Origin: Gorsachius magnificus
Lineage: Eukaryota; Chordata; Aves; Pelecaniformes; Ardeidae
NCBI GenBank assembly: GCA_034008185.1
Contig: CM067084.1
Coordinates: forward strand, 45,521,099 to 45,585,098
Direction of reading: 5' to 3'
DNA: 64,000 bases
The notes beneath the pieces were generated by a model. That model searched no databases. It was not told the DNA's origin and saw only the letters and a list, made by a program, of their open reading frames with translations. Positions within the stretch are counted from its first letter, which is position 1, and each line of letters starts with the position of its first letter. A program made the translations under genes and the position numbers. Positions 37,763 to 48,607 of the stretch are shown here, one piece after another.

Positions 37763-38820
37763 CTAGTGTTTTCTTTTTTAAACTTCTGGTTCCTGTTTGT
37801 TTGTTGACTCAGTTTTGTATACATTAATCTTCTAAAGAACAATTGGACTTTCTGTCTAAAGCATGTTGTGTAAATTTGTCTTAAGATAATTGTCTAAATG
37901 AAAATTGATGTGACCTCAGGTATGGGATTTTGAAAATTAAATCTTCTATAATGGCTTAAATAGACAGTTTGCTACTTTTGTTACCTTCTCTTCGTGCAAA
38001 CATATTAATGTCAGCTCTCTTCCTACCCATATTTCACAGTCTTTATGGAAATGAGATATCAGCAATGCAATGCTTAATACATGCCTTTATGGTACAGATG
38101 TCTGCTTTATATCCATGAGCTTTCAGTATTTTGTATGTTGACTAATTAGCCCCTTCACCTCTTTCTGAGGTGAAGAAGATCTGTGTATACCAAATACCTT
38201 AAAAATATTATCCAAGTGGGAAAACAACTAATAAACTCCCAAAGTATTTCAATGCAAACCAACAGCAGTTACCAAGAACAGAAAGCTGCTTTAGCTTCAC
38301 AGAAGGAAAAGCTAATTGTCAGGCAGAGGGGAAAAGGTCTCGGGAGACAGAATCTTCACCCCAAGTATATGGAATTCTATGGAGGGTTAATGTAAAAAGC
38401 TGATAATTGAGGCAGTATTAACTGTTTCAATGCTTATCAAAACATGAATGTTAACTAGGAAAGTTTCTTTACAAATAATTTCACTGCTGTCTGGGGATGA
38501 CATCTGATTTCACTGCCCTGGTTTAAACAAGCTCCACTGATAGTATTAAAGAAACCCAAAGAAATACTATAGGTTCTTTGGGTAAAGAGCTAAGCTAAAT
38601 ACAAAGCCTACTGAAATATGAGGTCACCGTCGCAGGCTGATTTGATCCTTTGAGCTGGTACAGTTTACAGGGAGGGGAAAAGAGCAGCAAACTGCCTAGC
38701 TTTTCTTTTGCAAATAGTTATTGAGAAAATGCTTCATTTTGACAGTCTTCTGATTTTTATTCTGAATGAAATGTTCACTTGGGATTTATCATCCAGTTTA
38801 AAAGATTTAAAGGCTTACTA

Positions 38821-38845
38821 GAAAAAAAAACCAACCCAACCCACT
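38821..38845. repeat. A/C-rich simple tract
   Basis: Nine A followed by ACC and AACCC units. Confidence 0.6.
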
Positions 38846-40873
38846 TATTATGGAACGAAATGAGTCTCTTTCAGATAAAACGAGAAGTAATGTGTGGGTA
38901 TTTCATTTTGACTATTACAAGTTCCATTTCACATCCACTGAAGTTATCTTTGTTTCATATATCTTACTGGTCAATTGGTGTGCTGAACAGGAAAATTTAT
39001 CATTTGTACATCTCTAATCTAAAACCTATTTATGAGGAGACGGATGTTTACAATACAGCAAACAGACCTTTTCTCAAAGTTGTGAGGGAAGTGTTGTGAA
39101 TGTGTTTTCAACAATTTAAGTGGACATGTCTAGGCTTTCAAATGATGCATAGAGCAATCCATTTCTCCTTCCTTGTGGTAAACAAGGTGGCATTATGGTT
39201 CAGCAAGGTAGTGGATTTTTATAAAGACCATCTCAAGATGATAGTAGAATCTGAAGGGGCTCCGCTATTATTAGTAGTTATCACCTCTTAGCTGGGACCT
39301 GTCCTCACTTTCATATTTGTTCTTTTAGCTGGTGGTGTCTAGTACTAGTTATTGCACCAGCTTACATGATCATCAAGGCTCAACTGGCAAAAGCACTCAT
39401 ATTGCTCAACTGTGACTTGAACTCAGGAGTTCTTCAGCAGGGTTTTCATCTCCCTACTTCCAGATCTCATGTTGGCCTTTACAAAATTACTGAAGATTCA
39501 GACTTATGCAAGTCTAGTGGATGAATTATGAGATTTGTGATGAACGAAAGGTCAGTTTAAACGGATTTGATCTAATCAGTTAAATTTTTGCAGAACATAT
39601 ATACACAAAAGATAATTCCCAAAAATGACAATTTTTTTTTGGTGCATATAGGCTTCTAGTTTTAATCAAAACTGAGATGCTACAAAAGTTATTTGTTTCT
39701 AGTATTTAAATGTAGGTTTTCTTTAAAGCAAAGTTAGAAGGAAAGGAGTGGCTGAAATTTGAATGAATTTTCTTTAAAATCAGTTGAAATGTCCATATTG
39801 CTGGGGGTTCTAGTATATGAAGAAACTATAATGGGATGTGTGGGTATTACTCAGTGGGAGAAAAGCTGCAAAAAACCCCTGTACCTGTAATGAAAGGAAG
39901 AAACATGTTTTCACCTAAGCTCAAAATACTGTAAGGCAAGTATTATAAAAATTAGTACAAATGCAACCTAGATATCTTCCAGGTGTGTTCTCTATGTGCA
40001 ATTATTATAAAAAAAACTCTTCTAGACCATACTAATCTGTTGTCTATACTGATCTCTTGAGGTCTTGTCTTATAAAATTGGGAAACCACTTTTTCTTTGT
40101 TGATACTTAAGCTTTTAAAATAATCTGTATTCCATGCTTGAGTACTCCCATGTTCATGTTCATTACACAGAATTAAATAAGTGCTTTTCCGTCCTTTTGT
40201 AATTCTTTGACATGTTAAAGGATTTCCAACAATCAACTCCACTATACTTAGAAGCAGGTCTTGCAAGGTAGTGTATTCAAACAGGCATGAGAAGAAATGG
40301 TTTCCAGGATAATTCAAAACTATGTTCAGATGAGAAAATGAGGTATAATGCAGTGTAGTGTTGTTTCTCATGGGTGGAGCTTTTTTCCCTTATCAGCTGA
40401 AGTGTTCTGGGAATCTTTGGGTAACTATATACTAGTAGAAATGATTCAAGGAGCAATGAGGCAAATGTTCATAGATAATTGCTGTCTCAGTTCTAAATTA
40501 TTTCACATAAATTCCACACGGAGTCATATTGGTCTTCACAGTTTTATATGGAAGTGGTCTTTCCTATGTAAGAATAGCTAAGTATAGATAAATTAAATTT
40601 CTGCTGTCTTACTGGCTTGTTTTGGATACAAGATCTCAACTTTTTTATTGTGTCAAAAGATTCCAAGCTTGCATGATTAAAAAACCTGACAGCTTGTATA
40701 AATTAATACTTTGTATAGTATCTTAGTTTTCTCTCTTGCATTTATTCTCTGATCTTTTTGATATGCAGTGAACTCTGAAAATGTGATCCATAGCTGGCTG
40801 CGGTAAACAAAAATAATTCCATAATCCTACAGTTTTGTTCTAAAGGTTGTAAGGAATAAAAGAGGAACTGGCC

Positions 40874-40896
40874 AAAAAAAAAAAAAAAAAAAAAAA
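40874..40896. repeat. Poly-A run, 23 nt
   Basis: Uninterrupted A with no recognised retroposed body upstream. Confidence 0.9.
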
Positions 40897-41422
40897 TCTG
40901 AAAAAGCATTTTGAAAGCAATTTCACATGGATCTATGTAAAGAATCATAGCACTAAAGCAGGCTGGGTTTCTCCTCCAAGAAGTCAGTTATATTCTCTGG
41001 CTACAGCTGTCTAATGGCTGGAGATGCGTATGACAGTGCTGCATCCTGGTCAGTTTGAAAAGGAGGAGAAATAAGGATCCAGTTTTATTCACAGTTTCTT
41101 TTGCTGTGTTGCAGCTCCACCACTGATCTTCCATCTATCACTATTCAGAATTCACTGAAATCTTTGGTTTATCCAGCTCCCCTTTTTACTCTTGGAGTGG
41201 CTTCAGACTATAGATTACTCCAAGACTTATGGTGGATATCTCAACCCAGCCCAGAGGTTTCCTCTTCCACTGACAGCTCTCGGCTATGCAATATCTCCGT
41301 TGCTTGAGAACCTCTGGGATTTACAGAAGGGTAGTCTTTTTCCATTATAGATATTGCACTGATAAAAAACATAAAATATGAAAAAATCTCAGTATTTAAT
41401 ATCCAGTGAGGAAGATTTTCAG

Positions 41423-41559
41423 AGGTTGTGCATTCTAAAACCAAAGTGGACTCAACATGCTGGAAATTAATTATTACACGAGCTAGAATGATTTTTGGAA
41501 ATGTATGCAAAGCTTGCAGGACCACATATTTTCAAATTTGTGATATTTTGCAAGCCAAG
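41423..41559 (+). other. Weak exon candidate (137 nt)
   Basis: Acceptor GAAGATTTTCAG ends at 41422 and donor AAG|GTAAGC begins at 41560. One frame is open throughout and ends at a codon boundary; the product includes CKACRTTYFQICDILQAK, with four cysteines counting the one further upstream. The polypyrimidine tract is poor, the minus strand is also open here, and no family was recognised. Probably chance. Confidence 0.12.
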
Positions 41560-42787
41560 GTAAGCTTGGGAATTCTCTTCATTAAAATACACTCCCCTTA
41601 TGCGACTGGCTTAATAATAGATCGTGCAGATTTTCAGATCACTTTCTTAAAACTTAATTGGACTTGAAAACTGATTCCACTAAATTTGACTTAAATGTTT
41701 TTTGTGTTAAGCTTGTTAAAGTAAGAATATGTAAGTAGGAGCATGGAGGTGTTGCTAAATTCCAAGTATTCAAAGTGAGAACAATCAACATGTAAATTAT
41801 TAAGCTGTCAGACTAAATGAAGCTGAATATTTTTAAGTGATTCACATGCAGATTGTTACAAAAAGGCACAGATTCTGCATTAGCAAAAATCAGGAGCTCA
41901 ACTTAGTGCTCATTACCTTTCAAAAATCAAAGGAACAATAGGAACTATTTTTCATAACTTAGCTGTGCAGGAGGAGTGTTGGGTTCTCTTTTTTTTTTTT
42001 TAACAATACAACAGAAGTTCTAAAGAAACATCTATTCAAGATTATTGCTTTTCATATATTCATTTTCTTGGTCATTAATCTACATGGATGTAATTATTAA
42101 TGTTTTTTGCATATTGTAGTAGTATTGGTTTTGCAAAGTAAAATTTAAAAATACCTTGTTGACCTTTCTTTTGGTGAGAAATTAAATAGTTAATAATGCT
42201 GATAAGTTGTCTTTAAGTGCGTAAGTGAAATGGTCTTACTTCATAGAGCGGAATGCAGCTCTTTGCGCATCTCGAACTATTGCTCCAGATTTTTTGCAGG
42301 GCAACGTCTATGGTATTTGTTTTAAGGATTTTTGCCACTTTGAAGGCTGAGTATAAAAATAATCTGAGGTGACTTTTTAAAAAAGTATGAAAAATATTTT
42401 CATTTGAGGGAGTTGCTTTCTTAGGTGTAGCAGTGTTAAACACTTCTTTCTGTACCATGTATCATCCTTTGGGGGCGTAGGAGGGAGGAAAGAAGCCCAA
42501 GTTTTATGAAATATGGGGCTACTGATAATATCCTAGGCAATGTTGAACTGAGGTCTGACTTAGCCTCAGTGGGTAACAAGAGTATTAATGCAATGCACTT
42601 TTCTTAATGTACAGTGGAGTTGGTCTAGACATGCAATATTAATCCTTACAATTGTCAGCTTTGTAATTACTGTTTCTGATTTTTTGAGCTGTTTGCTATG
42701 TAATTCCCAAATGTATGCTGCTTCTCTAGAAAATGAAGTATTTAGAGTTTGAGTTTCTTCATCTCTGATGCAAAACAGTGTTTTAAG

Positions 42788-42822
42788 AACAAACAAAAAC
42801 CCCCAAACAAACCCCTCCCCTC
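42788..42822. repeat. A/C-rich simple tract
   Basis: AAAC units passing into CCCCC and CCCCTC. Confidence 0.65.
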
Positions 42823-44964
42823 ATGCCCGTGCCCCTTTGAGGCTGTTTCCATGCTGTGTGTTGTATCTGATGGGCTTCATCTTAGTAAGGTGCTTCACTG
42901 AAAAGGTGGGGAGAATCCTTCAAGCAGCCATGCATTCCCTGTCTTTATTCAAATTAATTGGTATAAAAGCAGGACCTTAGTGAAGACAAGCTAAATGACC
43001 AGCACTGAAGAGCCTGTTTGTGTGAATTTGTTAGCAGTTTCCATCTGTGTACTACTAGAACGCATTAAACCAAACAAAAAAACACAGGATACATTAACTC
43101 TGTTTTTTTATGCAGTATTTCAGAGAGTTGTGAAGACTTTTTCCTTTTTTTTTCCTCCCCAATTCATCACTTTCTAAAGTAAAAAAAAAAAAATTCCTTC
43201 TCCTTAAAGATATAGTATTATTTTGTATTTAGAGACTTGGATTTCTACTTACCAGTATGAATGCAGACACCTTATCTAATCAAATGGCCTAATGAGCTGC
43301 CACAGCATTTAGGCCAGGGTAAGAGGTGAAGTGGACGTGCCTAAGAGGTTTCTGTTGGACAGAAAAGTGCATTTTGGAATATGTATGGTCAGAAATGTCT
43401 GCTCGCTGATAAATTTCAGCTGGCCCCATTCTTGTCATGCTGTGAAACTAAATGTGTTTGATTAGGTTCTTGTACTTTGCTATTGGTCTTGCTTTGGGCA
43501 AATCACTTTTGTTCTGTGTGTGTTTGCCTTTGTAAAACAACGCTACTATTTACTTCCTTTGAACTCACTCTTAGTATTTGTCAGTATAGGGTTTTTCTTG
43601 AAGGTTTCAATCTGTCTGGAGTGGGATGCATCACTATTAGGAACATGACCACCCTGTCTCTACTCTGTTATATGCAACCTGCACTTCTAGGAGGATAGGG
43701 GATGTGCTGCTTGTCGAAAGCACTGCATGACAACACCTGAATTCAGCCTGTGGCTCTCAAAACACAATGGGGCAAGGAAAGGCTTTTTGGATACACTGGT
43801 CATAGCAAGTAGGGCTTCAGCTCAGGGGGCATCCGTTATTCTGGGAACTTGCATGATGTTAGTAACCCAGGGAATGCTAGTGATTACTCAGAGTAATTGT
43901 GACTTGTGGGACATTTAAAGCCAACAGAACAAAGTGCTCGTACCAAATTATAGAAACAAGGCAAGTTAAATGGGATCCTGTTAGCTGGCCTTGGGGGGGG
44001 GAAAAAAAAGGTCAGATTCCAAATTGGGATCACATTCTTTAAAACAGCCACTGGGGAATTTATTCTCATTAAGCAACTGCTCTGCCTTTATGCTTGCTCT
44101 TTCTCAGGGATCCCAATCCATGCACGTGCATAAAAGTGTATGTAAAATATGCTTATTCTAAATTTAATATTAAAGTACCTTATTTGTGGTGATGTAATTC
44201 CACATTAATTTAAAAGTTAACACCCAAAAACTTAGAAAACAATTTCACAGCTAGAAAAGACCAAAACTTTTTTTGTTGCGATATTACTCATTATTCCCTT
44301 AATCCATGTTTCTCAGATGAACTGTGTTTTATTTTAAGAGCAGGAGCATAGGCTTCTGAAAAACTAGTGTCTTGGGATGTCTGAATCTTGGACTTGGTTT
44401 TATCTGTGTTTTGTCACTGATTTAAAGTCCATGTATTGTACTGAAATATAATCAAATTCCTTGGGAGTTCTGTGCTCCTGCCCTTTGAAAAGTGGTTTGT
44501 ACTTTTGAAATGAAGTGCTATAAAAAATAGGCATTTCTTTCTAGAATATGCAAGATAAGCTTATTCACAGCTTTATATGTGAACCTATAAAATTTAAAGA
44601 AGGAATTTTCAAGGCTAGTTGTAGGGTCTGTAGTATTTAAAAAGGAAAGGGTATTTCTCTTCTAGATAAGCATGCCACACTAGTAGCTTGTGTTGGGTTT
44701 ATGTAGTGAAAAAGCAAGTTATTTTGGGAGGTGTAATAAATGTTTGTTTGCTTACTATTTTCTTAGTCTCAGTTGCTGCACAGCTAAACTTTCAGGGTAA
44801 ATTAGGTACATTGCTGTACCTAAAGAAAGCCAAGCAGTAAAATAATTGTATACACTCTTTACCTGTGGAATTACCTGTAACATACTTTGTGTTAACACAA
44901 ATTAAAAGCCACAAGAAGTTAGTTATTGCTCCTACTTTAAGGCTTTGTTTTCTGTGTGGTTCAG

Positions 44965-45145
44965 CCTCCGTGGATGGCAGGCAGAACAGCTGGGAGCCTG
45001 CAAACTGGCTCAACAGGAGCAAGCTGCAGCCTCGCAGCGCTGCACTCCACTTGCAGTAAGCTGTTCCGAGGCCATGGTTCAACAGCAGACTGAATCTGGC
45101 TTTAGGGCTCCTTCTTCTCATCAAGAATGTTGCAGCTACATGATG
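44965..45145 (+). other. Possible exon, perhaps an alternative first coding exon
   Basis: A pyrimidine-rich acceptor (TTGTTTTCTGTGTGGTTCAG) ends at 44964 and a strong donor ATG|GTAAGC begins at 45146, bounding 181 nt that are clearly GC-richer than the flanks. One frame is open across the whole exon and ends on a codon boundary. In that frame, 45074 is an ATG in a near-ideal start context (GAGGCCATGG), leaving 24 codons (MVQQQTESGF to QECCSYMM) before the donor. This fits either an internal exon or a 5'-UTR exon carrying an alternative start. No product was recognised, and partner exons were not found. The minus strand is also open for 124 codons here (44792-45166), which weakens the coding argument. 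Confidence 0.28.
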
Positions 45146-47830
45146 GTAAGCACTGATCCAGTACAAACGTCTTCTGCTAACTCAACAGTTTTCTGGGAAT
45201 TTTGACAAGCTAATGTTATTGTCAGGCTTTATGCCAGATTGACTATTATCTGTTCTACTATAGCTGTCATGTAACCAGTGTGGAGCATAAAGCGATCACA
45301 GAGGCTATATTGTCTGCACCATCTAATTTGAGGGGAAGAATGCGGTTGTGTTCTCATGTCTAATACAAATCAAATATGTATTGCTGTGCATAGATCCAGT
45401 ATTAATGGCTATGGGAACTAAGCTTGAAAACATTTTTTAACTGCTGTCTTCTGGCTAGGTGTAGGCAGGATGAACATATATCTCTGCAAAAGACCTTCAG
45501 CGCAGCGCTAACATACATGGTATAAAAGCATGGGGATAACATCACATTCTGTAGATTTTGGTGGGATAGAATGAGTGGTGTCTTGCATTCATTGTAATTC
45601 ACTGCCTTTCATCCTGTGCTCTTTTTGTGTTCATCATACCTATCCATTTTATGTACATTGCATATGCGTAGTCACAGAAAAGATAAAGTTTGGTAGGTAA
45701 ACATCAGAATGAAAATATGCTCATTCATCTCAATAGAGTTTAGAAATCAATACTCTAAAAATGTTGGGTTCCCTATATTACTAATGAAGTATTGGGGGGA
45801 AAGGCAACACTTCTGTTGCAACAGATTAATTTTTATATCAATGCAGCATAAAAATATTTGGGTAATACTTTGGAAATCAGTGAAATAGAAAATGTTTACC
45901 TTTGGTTGTGATTTATTATGCTCAATCTAAAGGATAGTGTGCTTTCCCTTCTGTTTACATTCAATTTATTTCTGCTTGTGTTGCAGACAACATTACAGCT
46001 GTAATGCAGTGTTGTGTTGTCTGTCTGAAATGATACATAACTGTGTAACATGTCAGGCTGAGTCTTTTTTAAAATATCAGATTGAGTCAAACATGAACAG
46101 CCTAGTTTTTCTTAGGTAGTGATGAGATTTACAGTGCAAGTTACTGAATGGGGAAGACTCTTATTTCTTAATTTGTACACAAAGAAGCTAATAGCTGTGA
46201 CTGAACTGAAACTATGCGAAGAGGCTGTGAAGAGGATCCCTCTAAGTAAATAACATGTGATGGTACGCCCACGAGTATAATGTTTTTTGGAAATGTTCTA
46301 TGGAAAGCTCTATTAAAATACATCATATTTCTTAAGTATGAAATTCTAAGAAATTATGCCCAGATCTAGGGTTGACTAAGAGCTTTATTTTTTTTCCACC
46401 TCTCCTTAGCAATTCTGAGACATCAGATATGATTTCAGCTTTAATATCTCATTTTTGCTCTCTTTTTTTTTGGCAAGGAAAGGCTCCATGATGAAATCTG
46501 ATCTCTGATGTCATTCTTCCACCTCTTCTCTCCCCTTCCTTCCCTCTGTAGTGTAACCATGGTTTATTTGCATTTTAATCTTTTTCTTTCCATGGCTTGC
46601 TTTATTCTAATTTGGGGGACAGGGATGCAAGAAGGGCAGCAAATGAGGAATTGAACTGTTAGGATGCCTCCTGAATGGCCTGTGGAAACTGGAGACTGAT
46701 TACTGCAGGCTTCTAGCAGTCATTTCCATTATCTCAGTGCTCCTCCTGCCTTGTATTTTCCTAGACTGAAAATACAAACACCACATTTAAACACTGTAAA
46801 ATGATATGCAAGCATAAAATCCACATGCATACACCCATGCATGCATATACCTAAACATATTTCTATTTCTCCCTCGTTTGGCAAACTGGTTTGGAAAACT
46901 ATTGCTATTATCTTTTATGTGTCTTAGAGTTGGTAAGCATTGAAATCATAAAATCATTGAATTTGGTTTTATCACTCCACCTAAATTTACAGGAACAACT
47001 ATTTTCAGTTGGCTAAAAGTTGGAAAGACATCAGTATCCATTCCATATATTTAGAATAGAAGCTGTTGTATTTTGACTGAAAGGCAAAAGACTAGTACAT
47101 GTAATTCTCATTTCCCTAGTGTACTTCATCTGCAAAGCCAGAGCCTTCTTTATAATTGCCACAGTTGAGGTTTCACACCAAGTATGGGAGCTTCCAAAAG
47201 CTGCGACATACAATTCATGATAACATGAAATAAGACTAAACAAAAAGAAATGTCCATTTTGACCAGCTGATTTTTATTGAAAATCTGAATTATTATTTTC
47301 AGAAACACTTTCTCTTGCTGTGTAAAATTACACATCATCATATTAGGTGTCTGTAACATGCTCTTCAGTTAAAAGACCTACAGTAGATACAAGTGTTAGA
47401 TATTCCCAATTTGTGCTAGAGGTCATAAATATATAGAGTGAGGATATATTTTTACTGGTGAGGTTTTTTATATACAAAAGAAAATACTATCTACTGAAGC
47501 TATATGCACAGAGCTCCATGATGATTTTTTTTTTATTGCGGTGCCTTCCTTCCAAAGCCAGGGGAGAAAAAACAGTTTGACAGGTACTGTGAAACATACT
47601 TATAGTAAATTAGGAGGTAACTGTACCCTTCAATAAGTAATCTTGAGTACTTTTTGAAATGGATAATACTCTTATTCAGAAAAAAGAGGAAAATACATTA
47701 TTAAGCAAAAAAGGAAAAAGGTTTCCACTGAACCAGAGGTAATACATTCATAAATATTTGTATTCATTTAAGGAACAATTTCTTGATCTAAAGCAGACCT
47801 TTGAAAATAATAGTAAAAGAATAATTTGAC
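45146..47830. other. Unique AT-rich sequence, no gene seen
   Basis: Contains a nested inverted repeat at 45984-46023 and nothing else recognisable. Confidence 0.5.
45984..46023. repeat. Nested inverted repeats
   Basis: Outer arms CAGACAACA (45984-45992) and TGTTGTCTG (46015-46023) are perfect reverse complements. Within them lies a perfect 16-bp palindrome, CATTACAGCTGTAATG (45991-46006), sharing two bases with the left arm. The two structures are mutually exclusive in part. Confidence 0.8.
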
Positions 47831-47838
47831 TATTTCAT

Positions 47839-47864
47839 TGTTTGCTGTAATATTACAGCAAACA
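47839..47864. repeat. 26-bp perfect palindrome, copy 1
   Basis: The half-site TGTTTGCTGTAAT is followed immediately by its exact reverse complement, with no spacer. Pairing ends at the flanking bases. Confidence 0.95.
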
Positions 47865-47886
47865 TATATACATGAATGTATTTCAT

Positions 47887-47912
47887 TGTTTGCTGTAATA
47901 TTACAGCAAACA
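47887..47912. repeat. 26-bp perfect palindrome, copy 2
   Basis: Identical to copy 1, 48 bases downstream. Confidence 0.95.
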
Positions 47913-48594
47913 TATATACATGAATGCCTTGCATTTACATTAATGAAAGAAAAAAAGGATTGGGAGAAATAAAATATAAAATATCTGACAAAGCAGCATG
48001 TATCAATGACTCTTAGTTCCTGATTATAAAAATATTTGTTGTGAACTTTGAGGTCCAATGATATTCAACATAATGAAGCCATATAGTTCATGTCTTACAG
48101 CATCAGTAACATTAGGGAAAACTCTTAAGGTGTTCTGGTACTGCAAGTGTATCTGCATCCATCTACCAGCAACCTATGTAGCCTAACCACATCACACCTG
48201 TTCAGAAATGTTCTAATATGACCAAGTATGCATCTTCTGTAAATTTAGAACCAGAGCATCGCTAATGTTTTATGAAATCTTTCTGTGGGATTTTAAGCAC
48301 AGGATATCACTTGTGAAGTGTCTTATCTAATGAACTACACACTAATAGAGGATAGATAGGAACACTCTTGGAACCATGTTCTTCCCAAATTCTCCATAAA
48401 TAGCTACAGGGAACAGATACAGTATTTTTATCAAACACTTCTCTTGTACTGTGTGCTGTGATATTTTGTTAATGTTGAAAAACAGAATGTGTAAGTATTT
48501 GAATTCCAGCATGATCAAACTATCTCTTGCTCTTTACTCTTACCTTTTACTCCTTTAGTATTAATGCTGTTTGGATAGATTGTGCTTTTAAATT

Positions 48595-48607
48595 AAAAAA
48601 AAAAAAA
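48595..48607. repeat. Poly-A run, 13 nt
   Basis: Uninterrupted A. Confidence 0.9.

Larger units (their letters stand above)
30352..44964. other. Unique AT-rich sequence, no gene supported
   Basis: Contains homopolymer runs (32496, 34783, 35346, 40874), a short ATTT repeat (36523), A/C or T/G tracts (37727, 38821, 42788) and a perfect 10-bp hairpin (30903). One weak exon candidate lies at 41423-41559. A 139-codon minus frame at 39952-40371 is recorded under rejected items. No transposable element with clear ends was seen in about 14.6 kb, which is quiet even for a bird genome. Confidence 0.5.
47831..47926. repeat. Perfect 48-bp tandem duplication
   Basis: The unit starting TATTTCATTG occupies 47831-47878 and is repeated without a single difference at 47879-47926. 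Each copy contains a perfect 26-bp palindrome. The identity implies a recent duplication or ongoing homogenisation; copy number may be variable in the population. Confidence 0.95.

Noticed and set aside
39952..40371. 139-codon minus-strand open frame
   Set aside because: About one frame of this length is expected by chance in 64 kb of this composition. No domain or retroelement similarity was recognised and splice context is weak.
40938..40990. GAATCATAGCACTAA... resembling a CR1 3' end
   Set aside because: Only the first bases and a later CCTCCAAGA match the CR1 tail. The similarity is too short and broken to call.
46946..46975. AATCATAAAATCATTGAATTTGG resembling a CR1 terminus
   Set aside because: The next bases do not continue the CR1 tail, so it is probably coincidence in AT-rich sequence.
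47831..47926. Tandem copies as a CRISPR array or satellite
   Set aside because: Only two adjacent copies, with no spacers and in a vertebrate context; a simple local duplication is sufficient.
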